Shown: piece by piece, positions 9,187 through 17,254 of the stretch
How positions within the stretch are numbered: the first letter of the stretch is position 1
How the letters are laid out: each line of letters starts with the position of its first letter
Program-made: the position numbers and the translations under genes
The notes under the pieces: generated by a model
The model's database searches: none
Told to the model about the DNA's origin: nothing
The model's input: the letters and a program-made list of their open reading frames with translations, nothing else
Assembly (NCBI GenBank): GCA_001899305.1
Contig: MKWL01000005.1
Location: forward strand, 37,627 to 101,626
Reading direction: 5' to 3'
Length of the DNA stretch: 64,000 nucleotides
Origin: Thiobacillus sp. 0-1251
GTDB lineage: Bacteria > Pseudomonadota > Gammaproteobacteria > Burkholderiales > Thiobacillaceae

Positions 9187-10250
9187 ACGACGAACTGTCC
9201 CCGGAAGACGAACTGCGCCTCAACGTTCTCTTCACCACCGAACTCAAGGCCGTCCGCATCGACGAGTCGAACATGACGCTGTGGGCGTTGACGCCGCAGG
9301 GCGAGGCCAGCGTGCCGCTGAAGCCCACCGAGCGTTCCGACCGCTACCTGAAACGAGTGCGCGAGATGCTATCCGGCCACGCCCTGGGTTCGCCCGGCGG
9401 CTATCCGGTGCATCTGACGCGCTGGACACGGCAATCGCAGGCTGGACTGTCGACCCAGCATCTGGCGCAACTGCTGCTGATCGCCGAAGAGGAAGCGGTC
9501 GTCGCGGTGGTGCACTCGCCTGCACTCACCGACGAGCTGGCGCGTTACGCCTGGTGGTGCATGCCGACCATCGAGAACGCACGGCTGATGCTGATGCGCG
9601 ATGTCGTGTGCCAGGGCAGCATGGGACGCACGCTGGCCGAGTTCCTGGTCGAGCATCTCGCCTTCCTGCACGAGGACGACGTCGGTATTCTCGATACCGT
9701 CGCGGTGATGCTGTACTCCGGCGTACTCAGCGACGCCGAACGGCTGTCGATCTGGAAACGCGGCAACAGTCGCAACTCCTATTACGTGGCCTTTCTCGAG
9801 CTGCAGCCGGACGATCTGCCCAACCCGCGCCCTGCGCGGGTCGACCACGCCAGCGTGCCGCAGCTCACCGGTAATTCCTACGGCGCGATGCTCGACAAGG
9901 CCTTGTCCGGACAAGGGCAAACCTTCCTCGCCACCACCGCGACCATTCTCGACCGCCCGGAAATCCAGGAAGTCGTGAACCACACGCTGAATGCGCTGGC
10001 CGGCTGGTGCGCGCCGCTTCGCCAGGCGGATGAGGCCTCGCGTGCCGCCGCACGTACCGCATTGCTCGCTGCCGCGCCGCAATTCGAAACGGACTGCGCG
10101 GCGCTGGACGCACTGGCTGCGGTGGATGCCGACACGGTGCGACCGATCTTCCTCAAGACCACGGCCATCGGCTCGCTGATGCGGCGCAAGATCCAGCCGG
10201 TCGTCACCCCTTTGCTCGACGCCATCGCGGTATTGCGGCGCCAGCCATAA
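9183..10250 (+). CDS. DsrS-like protein (sulfur-oxidation-associated, function unknown)
   Basis: This 355-residue soluble protein has no obvious catalytic motif. Its opening ([14 protein letters not shown]), the [18 protein letters not shown] segment near residues 65-85, and its length resemble my recollection of DsrS, a protein encoded near dsr genes in sulfur-oxidising bacteria such as Allochromatium. I assign it on that resemblance only. The start codon overlaps the hemL stop (ATGA), so translation is probably coupled to a heme-synthesis gene. A terminator follows. If it is DsrS, its placement here away from dsrAB is of interest because siroheme and heme share the HemL product. Confidence 0.5.
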   Translation: MNDELSPEDELRLNVLFTTELKAVRIDESNMTLWALTPQGEASVPLKPTERSDRYLKRVREMLSGHALGSPGGYPVHLTRWTRQSQAGLSTQHLAQLLLIAEEEAVVAVVHSPALTDELARYAWWCMPTIENARLMLMRDVVCQGSMGRTLAEFLVEHLAFLHEDDVGILDTVAVMLYSGVLSDAERLSIWKRGNSRNSYYVAFLELQPDDLPNPRPARVDHASVPQLTGNSYGAMLDKALSGQGQTFLATTATILDRPEIQEVVNHTLNALAGWCAPLRQADEASRAAARTALLAAAPQFETDCAALDALAAVDADTVRPIFLKTTAIGSLMRRKIQPVVTPLLDAIAVLRRQP

Positions 10251-10256
10251 AACGAA

Positions 10257-10286
10257 AAGCCCTGCGGGCGCAAGCTCGCAGGGCTT
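10257..10286. terminator. Terminator hairpin between convergent genes
   Basis: A perfect 10-bp stem AAGCCCTGCG (10257-10266) / CGCAGGGCTT (10277-10286) with a 10-base loop lies between the convergent stops of the DsrS-like gene and dsbD, and could serve both. Confidence 0.8.
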
Positions 10287-10301
10287 CAGGGGCGGGCAAG
10301 C

Positions 10302-12593
10302 TTACTGGCCGAGCGCCGAGTTGATGCTGGCGAGAAACTTGTCCGCCTTTTCGAAACCGATCACCTTGTAGTCCGACTGCGCGCCCGTGCCGTCCCAGAA
10401 AATGAGGCCGGGCGGCCCGAACAGGTTGAAGCGTTTCAGCAAGGCCTTGTCGGCATCGGTGTTGGCCGTGACGTCGACCTGCAGCAGGACCATCTTGTGC
10501 AGGCGGGCCTGCACCTTGGGATCACTGAAGGTCAGGTGTTCCATTTCCTTGCACGACACGCACCAGTCCGCATAAAAATCGAGCATGACCGCCCGGCCCT
10601 CGGCCTTGGCCGCGGCCAGCCGGGTATCGAGCTCCGCGACGCTCTTCACTCTCTCGAATGCCAGCCCCTCCTGCTCGGCCGCCATCGCAACGCCGCCTGC
10701 GCCTCCTTTGAAGACGCTGCCCTTGTAGATCTCCAGCGGCTGCAACAGGTCGCGACTGCCCGCCAGCATGCCGAGAATGATCGACAGCCCGCCGACCAGC
10801 AGCACCACGCCGAGTCCCTTCCACAAACGCTTCCAGCCCGAAGCTTTCTCCGGCAGCGGGTCGAGCGCGTGCAGGTAGATCGCGGACGCGATCAGCAGCA
10901 CGGCCCACAGCAGCATGTTGATCCAGGCGGGGATGATGGGCGAGATGAGATAAATGGCGATCGCCAGCATCATCACGCCGAAGAAATATTTCACCGCGTT
11001 CATCCAGCCGCCGGCACGCGGCAGCAGCGCACCCGCCGACAGACCCACCAGCAGCAAAGGCACGCCCATGCCCAGTGCCAGCACGAACAGCGCGACGCCA
11101 CCCAGCGTCGTGTTGCCGGTCTGCGCGATGAAGGCGAGCGCGGCGGCGAGCGGCGGCGCGACGCAGGGGCCGACGATCACGGCCGACAGCGCGCCCATGA
11201 CGAAGACGCCGACAAAGTTGCCGCCTTTCATCTTGTTGGAGGCGTCGGAGAACTTGCTCTGGATGAAGCTCGGCAGCTGGAGCTCGAAGAAGCCGAACAT
11301 CGACAGCGCCAGCAGCACGAAGATGCCAGCGCCGATGCCGAGCGCCCACGGGTTCTGCAGGGCGTTCGACAGCAGCGTGCCGGACAGGGCCGCCGCCACG
11401 CCGGCCAGTGCGTAGGTGATGGCCATGCCCAGCACATAGGCGAGTGAAAGCAGGAAGCCGCTGGCCTTGGTGAGTTGCTTGTTCTGTCCGGCGATGATGC
11501 CCGAGAGGATCGGGATCATCGGGAACACGCACGGGGTCAGCGCCAGCAGCAGACCGAATCCGAAGAAGGTGGCGACGACTGCCCAGAAGCTGCCGCCCTT
11601 CAGCACCCGCTCGATCTTCGAGGTATCGGATTCGGCCGCAACGGGTTCGGCCGGCGAGGCAGCCCGGTCGTTCGTCGCAACGGGCGCAGCCGCCCCGCCC
11701 GCCGTCAGGGAAAAGTCGTGCTTGATCGGCGGATAACAGACGCCGACCGCCTCATTGCAGCCCTGCCAGGTTGCGGCCAACACCAGGGTTTCGTTGCCGG
11801 CCAGCGCGCGCGACAGCGCAAGGCTGGCGGAAAAATCATGGTGATATACCTCGGTGCGGCCGAAACTCGGGTCGTCCTTGATGTCGCCCGCAGGCGTGTC
11901 GACACGCGTGATCTTGATGTCGGCTGGCGATTTGACGACGAAGGCGAGCTTGTCGCGATACAGGTAGGTGTTGGCGGTCGGCGCATAGTCCAGCTTGACC
12001 GTCTGCGCATCCGGCATGGCCGCCTTGACCAGGAAAGCCTCGTCCGGCGGCAGGAGTTGCGGCATGCCGGTATCGCCACCCAGGCTGCGCAACCGATCCA
12101 GCGCGGAGGGCGCGGGAGCCGCCGCACTGGCCGCAGGCAGGGCCACCGAAGCGGCGACGGCCGCGGGCAGCTTGATCGTGACGCTTTCGCTTTGCGGGGT
12201 GTAACAGAGGCCGGCATCCGCGCAGCCCTGCGACATTGTTTTCAGGGTCACCGACGTGACGCCCGCGGCACGCTGGATCGGCAATGCGATCCGCACATCC
12301 TTGCGGTAGGTTTCGACCGTGCCGAAGTTATCGTCGTGCTTCACCTTGCCGGCAGGCCGTTGCGGCGTGCCCAGGGTGGCGCCGTCGACCTCGAACTTGA
12401 ACTTGTCGCGATACATGTAGTAGCCGTCGGCGATCTGCCAGCGCGCTTCCAGCGTATTGGCGTCCAGGGCACGTGCCGAGAACTTGAACGCCGCTTCGGG
12501 GTCAAGAAAATCTTCGGCGTGGGCCACTGGAAAATGCCCAAGCGCACCCCCAAGTGCAAATAGTGCGCTCAGCAAACGAATCCACTTAATCAT
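10302..12593 (-). CDS. dsbD: Thiol:disulfide interchange protein DsbD with duplicated N-terminal domain
   Basis: This 763-residue inner-membrane protein moves electrons from cytoplasmic thioredoxin to periplasmic disulfide partners. After a signal peptide come two tandem DsbD-alpha-like domains. Their Cys pairs lie in SQGCADAGLCYTP and WQGCNEAVGVCYPP. The membrane domain follows, with its two cysteines in LTPCVFPM and VGPCVAPP, then a C-terminal thioredoxin domain with DFYADWCVSCKEME. Most DsbD proteins have one N-terminal domain and about 570-600 residues. The start at 12593 has AGGAG upstream and overlaps the cutA stop by eight bases. CutA-DsbD adjacency is common in proteobacteria. Confidence 0.94.
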   Translation of the reverse strand: MIKWIRLLSALFALGGALGHFPVAHAEDFLDPEAAFKFSARALDANTLEARWQIADGYYMYRDKFKFEVDGATLGTPQRPAGKVKHDDNFGTVETYRKDVRIALPIQRAAGVTSVTLKTMSQGCADAGLCYTPQSESVTIKLPAAVAASVALPAASAAAPAPSALDRLRSLGGDTGMPQLLPPDEAFLVKAAMPDAQTVKLDYAPTANTYLYRDKLAFVVKSPADIKITRVDTPAGDIKDDPSFGRTEVYHHDFSASLALSRALAGNETLVLAATWQGCNEAVGVCYPPIKHDFSLTAGGAAAPVATNDRAASPAEPVAAESDTSKIERVLKGGSFWAVVATFFGFGLLLALTPCVFPMIPILSGIIAGQNKQLTKASGFLLSLAYVLGMAITYALAGVAAALSGTLLSNALQNPWALGIGAGIFVLLALSMFGFFELQLPSFIQSKFSDASNKMKGGNFVGVFVMGALSAVIVGPCVAPPLAAALAFIAQTGNTTLGGVALFVLALGMGVPLLLVGLSAGALLPRAGGWMNAVKYFFGVMMLAIAIYLISPIIPAWINMLLWAVLLIASAIYLHALDPLPEKASGWKRLWKGLGVVLLVGGLSIILGMLAGSRDLLQPLEIYKGSVFKGGAGGVAMAAEQEGLAFERVKSVAELDTRLAAAKAEGRAVMLDFYADWCVSCKEMEHLTFSDPKVQARLHKMVLLQVDVTANTDADKALLKRFNLFGPPGLIFWDGTGAQSDYKVIGFEKADKFLASINSALGQ

Positions 12594-12909
12594 GCTTTTC
12601 AGTCTCCTTGGCCACCCAGTCGAGGTAAGCGGGCAGGCCATGTGTTATCGGTACGGCAATCAGTTCAGGTACGTCGTAGGGGTGGTGCGCGCGGACGATC
12701 GACTCGACCAGCGGGTAGTGTGCCGCGGTGGTTTTGATCAGCAGCGGGATTTCGTCGGCCGTTTCCACCGCACCCCGCCAACGGTAGATGGAGCGGCACG
12801 CCGCCAAAACGTTCACGCATGCCGCCGCGCGGCTTTCGATCAATGCGTGCGCCAGTTTCTCGGCATCCGCAACATCGGGTACATTCGTCAAGATTAACAA
12901 AGGTTCCAT
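12586..12909 (-). CDS. cutA: CutA1 divalent-cation tolerance protein
   Basis: This 107-residue trimeric ferredoxin-like-fold protein is recognised by its small size and by LTNVPDVADAEKLAHALI at the start, AACVNVL, SIYRWRGAVE and EIPLLIKT in the middle, and HPYDVPELIAVPI near the C-terminus. The biochemical role of CutA1 is not settled; metal tolerance is the historical assignment. It overlaps dsbD downstream. Its start codon lies only three bases from the divergent fxsA start, so each gene's promoter must lie inside the other's coding region or further away. Confidence 0.95.
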   Translation of the reverse strand: MEPLLILTNVPDVADAEKLAHALIESRAAACVNVLAACRSIYRWRGAVETADEIPLLIKTTAAHYPLVESIVRAHHPYDVPELIAVPITHGLPAYLDWVAKETEKHD

Positions 12910-12912
12910 GTC

Positions 12913-13320
12913 ATGCGCTTTGGTTGGATTGTGCTACTGCTCCTGTCGTTTCCGGTTCTGGAGGCCATCGGTATTTTCTGGGTGGCCCATGCCATCGGCA
13001 GCTGGGTGCTGCTATTGCTGCTGCTGGCAGCCGTTGCCGGCATCATGCTGATTCGCATCGAACGCGCCGTCTGGGGGCCGCGCCTGCTGTTTTCGCTGCA
13101 GTCGGGCGCGCATCCCCTGGCCTCCCTCTTCGCCAGCGGCCGTATTCTCCTCGCGGGCGGCCTGCTTGTCTTCCCCGGCTTCATCAGCGATGCCATCGCG
13201 CTCGTGCTGCTGCTGATCCCGGGCACCTGGGCCGGCCGCAAGGCGGACCCGATGCGCCCGGCAAACGACGATGTGCTGGAAGGCGAGTTCAAGCGGGAAC
13301 CGGACGACCTGCTGCGCTGA
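12913..13320 (+). CDS. fxsA: FxsA family membrane protein
   Basis: This 135-residue protein has membrane segments near residues 3-25 and 27-47, and a third hydrophobic stretch around 75-105. FxsA-family features are the N-terminal FPVLEAIGIFWVAHAIGSW, IRIERAVWG and the C-terminal GLLVFPGFISDAIALVLL, followed by a short polar tail. FxsA was named for suppressing exclusion of phage T7 by the F plasmid in E. coli; its normal role is unknown. It converges on the epimerase gene with a ten-base gap. Confidence 0.93.
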   Translation: MRFGWIVLLLLSFPVLEAIGIFWVAHAIGSWVLLLLLLAAVAGIMLIRIERAVWGPRLLFSLQSGAHPLASLFASGRILLAGGLLVFPGFISDAIALVLLLIPGTWAGRKADPMRPANDDVLEGEFKREPDDLLR

Positions 13321-13330
13321 ACCGGATCGT

Positions 13331-14254
13331 TCAAAACAGCTTCATCTGGCCGCGCTTGTGCCCTTCAGGGTGCTTGTGCCCTTCAGGGTAGGCCTGCCGG
13401 ATTTCGCGCAGCAGGTCGTCCGAAGTCGGATAACGGTATTTCAGCCGCAACTCGCGCGTGGTGCGCGCGTTCGACAACTGGCGCGACTCGCGCAGGAACG
13501 ACAGCAGCGCTTCGGACAATACCTTTTCCGCTTCGGCGCGGTTCACGCGGGGCGGCCGCGGCAGGTCGAAGGCGTCGGCGCAGCTGTCGAACCAATCCCC
13601 CATCTTCAACGGATGCGCGTCGACCGCATGGTAGACGCGCTGCGCGCGTCCCCGGAACAGCGCCGCCCACGCCAGACGCGCCAGGTCGTCGGCGTGGATA
13701 TGGTTGGTATAGCTGTCGTCACGGGCAATCAGCGCGGGCGTGCCGCGCTTGATGCGTTCGAGCGGCAAACGATCGGCGGCATAGATACCCGGTGCGCGCA
13801 GGATGCTCACCTGCACCCCCAGGACCTCGCCCCAGCTGCGCAGCTGCCGCTCGGCGTCCACCCGCCGCACGGCACGGCCGTTCACCGGCGCCACCGGGCG
13901 CGTCTCGCTGACCCAGTTGCCGCCGCAATCGCCGTACACGCCGCTGGTGCTGATGTACACCAACGCGCCCGGCTTGCCGCGCCGGGCCAATGCATGCAGT
14001 AGCCGGGCCGTGCGCGGATCGGCCGTGCCTTCATTGGGCGGCGGCGCAAAATGGAATACGCCATCGACGCGCGGCAGGCGCTTCAGTGTGGCAGGCGCAT
14101 CGAGGTCGCCGATATAGGGCGTCACCCCCAACGCACGCAACGCGGCGGCACGCTCGGGCCGGCGGATCATGCCGATGAAGTCGGCCTGGCCGGCGTAGCG
14201 TGCCACCAGTCGCTCGGCGACGTCGCCAAACCCTACGATCAAGATCTTTTTCAT
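13331..14254 (-). CDS. NAD-dependent epimerase/dehydratase family (SDR) protein
   Basis: This 307-residue extended short-chain dehydrogenase has an atypical nucleotide-binding loop ILIVGFGDVAERLV at the N-terminus, a YISTSGVYGDCGG segment carrying the catalytic-type Ser and Tyr, and a later region HADDLARLAWAAL. The gene is read from the ATG at 14254, with GGAGG close upstream. The substrate is not evident; relatives are annotated as sugar epimerases or YeeZ-like proteins. The C-terminus contains a perfect tandem 18-bp duplication that repeats the residues (P)EGHK(H/R). It is divergent from the reductase gene at 14349. Confidence 0.8.
   Translation of the reverse strand: MKKILIVGFGDVAERLVARYAGQADFIGMIRRPERAAALRALGVTPYIGDLDAPATLKRLPRVDGVFHFAPPPNEGTADPRTARLLHALARRGKPGALVYISTSGVYGDCGGNWVSETRPVAPVNGRAVRRVDAERQLRSWGEVLGVQVSILRAPGIYAADRLPLERIKRGTPALIARDDSYTNHIHADDLARLAWAALFRGRAQRVYHAVDAHPLKMGDWFDSCADAFDLPRPPRVNRAEAEKVLSEALLSFLRESRQLSNARTTRELRLKYRYPTSDDLLREIRQAYPEGHKHPEGHKRGQMKLF
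13354..13389. repeat. Tandem 18-bp duplication inside the epimerase gene
   Basis: The 18-mer GCTTGTGCCCTTCAGGGT occurs at 13354-13371 and again at 13372-13389 with no mismatch. The reading frame is kept and six residues are added at the protein C-terminus. A very similar string, CTTGTGCCCTTTAGGGT, lies within the palindromic repeat at 59342-59406. Confidence 0.9.
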
Positions 14255-14348
14255 TGCCTCCGCCTGTAACCCTTGCGCTGCAAGGGTGAAAACCCCGTCC
14301 ACTCAGGCGATAATCCGCCGGTTTATCCCCGTATTTTAAGCGCACATC

Positions 14349-15386
14349 ATGCCGTACCAGGTCACCGTCCAGCCCAGTGGGCACCAATTCACCGTCAACG
14401 ACGACGAAACCATCCTCGAAGCCGCCCTGCGCGAGGGGTTCTCGCTGCCTTATGGCTGCCGCAACGGCGCCTGTGGCGCCTGCAAGGGCAAGGTGCTGTC
14501 CGGCCAGCTCGACTACGGCGTGCATTCGGCCAACGCGCTGAAGGACGAGGAGAAAACGCAGGGCCGCGCCTTGTTCTGTCGCGCCAAACCGCTGAGCGAC
14601 ATGGTCATCGAGGCCAAGGAAATCGGCGCTGCCAAGGACATCATGGTGAAAACCCTGCCGTGCCGGGTGGAAAAGCTGGAGAAGCGGGCCGACGACGTGA
14701 TGGTGGTGAAGATCAAGCTGCCCGCCAACGAACGCCTGCAGTTTCTCGCCGGACAGTACATCGACTTCCAGTTGAAGGACGGCAAGACGCGCAGCTATTC
14801 GCTCGCCAACCCGCCGCACGACGATGCGCTGCTGGAGCTGCACATCCGCCACGTGCCGGGCGGCCTGTTCAGCGACCAGGTGTTCACCACCCTGAAGGAG
14901 CGCGACATCCTGCGGCTGAAAGGCCCGCTCGGCAGCTTCTTCATCCGCGAGGACTCCGACAAGCCGATGATCTTCATCGCCGGCGGCACCGGCTTTGCGC
15001 CGATCAAGGGCATGCTGGGGCACGCCTTTGCCGAACACACCGACCGCGAACTGGTGCTGTACTGGGGCGTGCGCTCGCTGAAGGATCTGTACATGGCCGA
15101 ACTGCCACAGCAGTGGCTGGCCGAGCGGCCGAACTTCAGCTTCATCCCGGTGCTGTCGGACCCCCAGCCCGGCGATCACTGGCAGGGCCGCACCGGCTAC
15201 GTGCACGAGGCCGTGCTGGCCGATTTTGCCGACCTGTCGGGCTACCAGGTGTATGCCTGCGGCGCGCCCATCATGGTGGACAACGCGCGCGACAGTTTCG
15301 TGAAGACCCGCAAGCTGCCCGAGGACGAATTCTTCGCCGACGCCTTCGTCTACGCGGCCGACACGGAAACGGCCGCCGCACAATAA
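14349..15386 (+). CDS. 2Fe-2S ferredoxin/FAD/NAD(P) reductase (AscD/CDP-glucoseen reductase-like)
   Basis: This 345-residue electron-transfer flavoprotein has three domains: a plant-type 2Fe-2S domain with Cys37, Cys42, Cys45 (CRNGACGACKG) and Cys77; an FAD-binding barrel with RSYSLANPP; and an NAD(P)-binding domain with GGTGFAPIKGML and the C-terminal YACGAPIMV. The order matches CDP-6-deoxy-3,4-glucoseen reductase and phenol-hydroxylase-type reductases. No oxygenase or dehydratase partner is encoded nearby, so the electron acceptor is unknown. It is probably monocistronic, ending at the terminator at 15389. Confidence 0.88.
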   Translation: MPYQVTVQPSGHQFTVNDDETILEAALREGFSLPYGCRNGACGACKGKVLSGQLDYGVHSANALKDEEKTQGRALFCRAKPLSDMVIEAKEIGAAKDIMVKTLPCRVEKLEKRADDVMVVKIKLPANERLQFLAGQYIDFQLKDGKTRSYSLANPPHDDALLELHIRHVPGGLFSDQVFTTLKERDILRLKGPLGSFFIREDSDKPMIFIAGGTGFAPIKGMLGHAFAEHTDRELVLYWGVRSLKDLYMAELPQQWLAERPNFSFIPVLSDPQPGDHWQGRTGYVHEAVLADFADLSGYQVYACGAPIMVDNARDSFVKTRKLPEDEFFADAFVYAADTETAAAQ

Positions 15387-15388
15387 AA

Positions 15389-15409
15389 ATGCCCGCTTGA
15401 CGCGGGCAT
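15389..15409. terminator. Terminator hairpin after the ferredoxin reductase gene
   Basis: An eight-base stem ATGCCCGC/GCGGGCAT with a five-base loop (TTGAC) begins three bases after the reductase stop. It lies between convergent genes and could serve both. Confidence 0.75.
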
Positions 15410-15465
15410 CTCGATTCGAGTCTCTTACGATTGAAGGATGGCGTTCCGCTCGAATCGGGACCGGT

Positions 15466-15987
15466 TTACAAATCCCCGTGGGCGCCCGCCTGCATGATCT
15501 CGATCAGCCCTTCGCGCACTTTCTTGATGCGCGTAGTCAATTCCTGTTGCAGATTCTTTTCCTTCGCCACCAGATCGACGTTGATGTCCGGCATGATCAG
15601 CCAGCCCTTGCCATCGGCATCCTCGATCATCGAGATGCGGCACGGCATGTAGATGGCAAAGTCCATGCTCATGTCGATCAGTTCCTTGGCCGTGACCGCG
15701 TCGCAGAACTGGAAAATGGTGATGGTGCGCTGCGGCTTGCCCGTCACCGCTTCCACCTGCTTGGACAACGGCAGTTCCGCGACCAGCTTCAGATTCAGCG
15801 CATTGGCTCGCAGGCGCATCGATTGGGCCGCATCGTCGAGACTGACGCCTGAGTCGATGGCTACCTTGTAGACGCCGGCAGTCTGGCCCGACTGTTGGGC
15901 CTTGGGCGCGGCAGCCCAACTGGCGGGCGCAGACAATACCAGGCTGCCCAGCACGATCCCGAACACGGCAAAAAAGGTACGACGCAT
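15466..15987 (-). CDS. Exported DUF302 family protein
   Basis: This 173-residue protein has a signal peptide (MRRTFFAVFGIVLGSLVLSA, cleavage probably after ASWAAA) and a DUF302-like domain. Typical features are the ITIFQFCDAVTAKELI segment and YMPCRISMIEDADGKGWLIM. The start at 15987 has AAGGAG at good distance. A longer frame from 16035 lacks the signal peptide at its N-terminus and is unlikely. DUF302 proteins are often linked to sulfur or heavy-metal metabolism, but no activity is established. A second DUF302 gene lies at 38497. A 7-bp inverted repeat sits just upstream. Confidence 0.85.
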   Translation of the reverse strand: MRRTFFAVFGIVLGSLVLSAPASWAAAPKAQQSGQTAGVYKVAIDSGVSLDDAAQSMRLRANALNLKLVAELPLSKQVEAVTGKPQRTITIFQFCDAVTAKELIDMSMDFAIYMPCRISMIEDADGKGWLIMPDINVDLVAKEKNLQQELTTRIKKVREGLIEIMQAGAHGDL

Positions 15988-16004
15988 GGGACACTCCTTC
16001 CAAA

Positions 16005-16022
16005 TATTAGAAAAGTCTAATA
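16005..16022. promoter_or_regulatory. Operator-like palindrome upstream of the DUF302 gene
   Basis: A perfect inverted repeat TATTAGA-N4-TCTAATA lies 18 bases upstream of the start codon. It is AT-rich against a GC-rich background and resembles a dimeric repressor site overlapping the likely promoter. The regulator is unknown. Confidence 0.45.
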
Positions 16023-16080
16023 GTACACGCTGCACAGGATGGCAACCCCGTACAAACGTGCCAGGCGCCTACTCTAAACC

Positions 16081-17253
16081 CTACTGCGCACGGCACAATG
16101 CCAGCGCTTTCTGATAATGCAGACAGGCTTCGCCGGGTTGGCCGCTCTGGGTTTTGAGCTCGGCCATGCGGATATGGCCGTCGGCACTGGCGGCAATGGC
16201 GAGGCTGGCCTCCAGATAGCTCTGCGCCTTGCCCCATAGCTGCTGCACGCTGCACAGCTGCGTCAGCGTCAGCAACAACTGCGCATCGCGTGGCTGTGCA
16301 TGCAGCCACTTTTCGGCCTGCTCGATCTGTCTGGTCGGACTGCTGCCGCGCACTTCGCCGTACAAGGCCACCAGTTCCTCGTTCCACTCGCGCCCGAGCG
16401 CAGTTTCCAGCACATCGAGCGCGGTATCGTGGCCGCCGCGCTGCATGAAGGCACGTGCGCCGGCACGCGCCACCCAGGGGTCGGCCTTGAAATCGGCCGG
16501 GATTTTCTTCCAGTATTCCAGCAGCCCGCGATCGTCCTCGGCACGGCGCTTGAGATTCTCGGCGTACACCATGCGCCGGCTCTGCGCGGCAACGCCCAGT
16601 TCCAGCGCATTGCTACGGATCAGCGCGTCGAGCAGGCGCTCGGCTTCGTCCCACTGTCCCGTCATCTGCCTCGCCTTGAGTTCGAGCCGCAGCAGCGCGG
16701 TGTGCTGCGGAGCCATTTCCTTGGCCCGGTTGATCGCCACCAGCGCCGCCGTGGCGTCCTTGGCGTCGAGACGCGCCTCGGCCTCGAACAGCTGCGCCGC
16801 GAGTTCGGCGCCGTGTTCGGTGGCTTCCTGGATGTGCCGCTCGCGCTGTGCGACCGCGCGCATTTCCTGTGCCGCGCGGGCCGCGAGCACGCGTGCCAGG
16901 CCGATCCGGGCTTCGTCGCCCAGCCACTGCCCCAGGGATTGTTCGGCATCCTGGTAGCGATATTCGGCATACGCCCGCAGGCCGCTGACGAAATTCTCGT
17001 CGCGCTTGCGGGCAGCGCGGCGCTCACGCTGCTCGCGCACGATGCTGGGCAGATTGAGCGTGAGCATGGCCAATCGCAGCAGCACGATGCCGCCGACTAT
17101 CATCCCGACCACCGCCAGCACGAATCCGATGAAGGATATTTCCATCCGCCATGGCGGGTAGACCAGCACCACGTAGCCGGGGTCGTAGCGCCCCGCCATG
17201 GCCAAGGCGACCGCCAACACCGCGATGATGAGAAGCGAGATAAGCCAGCGCAA
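16081..17253 (-). CDS. hemY: HemY, heme-biosynthesis-associated membrane protein with TPR repeats
   Basis: The protein is about 390 residues long, with two N-terminal membrane segments (LRWLISLLIIAVLAVALAMA and the stretch after WRMEISFIGFVLA) and a TPR-rich C-terminal half, as in proteobacterial HemY. I choose the TTG at 17253, which starts one base after the hemX stop and has AGGGGGAG seven bases upstream. An in-frame ATG at 17277 lies inside hemX and is the alternative. HemY of this type is not the protoporphyrinogen oxidase of Bacillus; its role beside HemX in late heme synthesis is poorly defined. It is the last gene of the hemCDXY operon. Confidence 0.88.
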   Translation of the reverse strand: MRWLISLLIIAVLAVALAMAGRYDPGYVVLVYPPWRMEISFIGFVLAVVGMIVGGIVLLRLAMLTLNLPSIVREQRERRAARKRDENFVSGLRAYAEYRYQDAEQSLGQWLGDEARIGLARVLAARAAQEMRAVAQRERHIQEATEHGAELAAQLFEAEARLDAKDATAALVAINRAKEMAPQHTALLRLELKARQMTGQWDEAERLLDALIRSNALELGVAAQSRRMVYAENLKRRAEDDRGLLEYWKKIPADFKADPWVARAGARAFMQRGGHDTALDVLETALGREWNEELVALYGEVRGSSPTRQIEQAEKWLHAQPRDAQLLLTLTQLCSVQQLWGKAQSYLEASLAIAASADGHIRMAELKTQSGQPGEACLHYQKALALCRAQ

Positions 17254-17254
17254 T

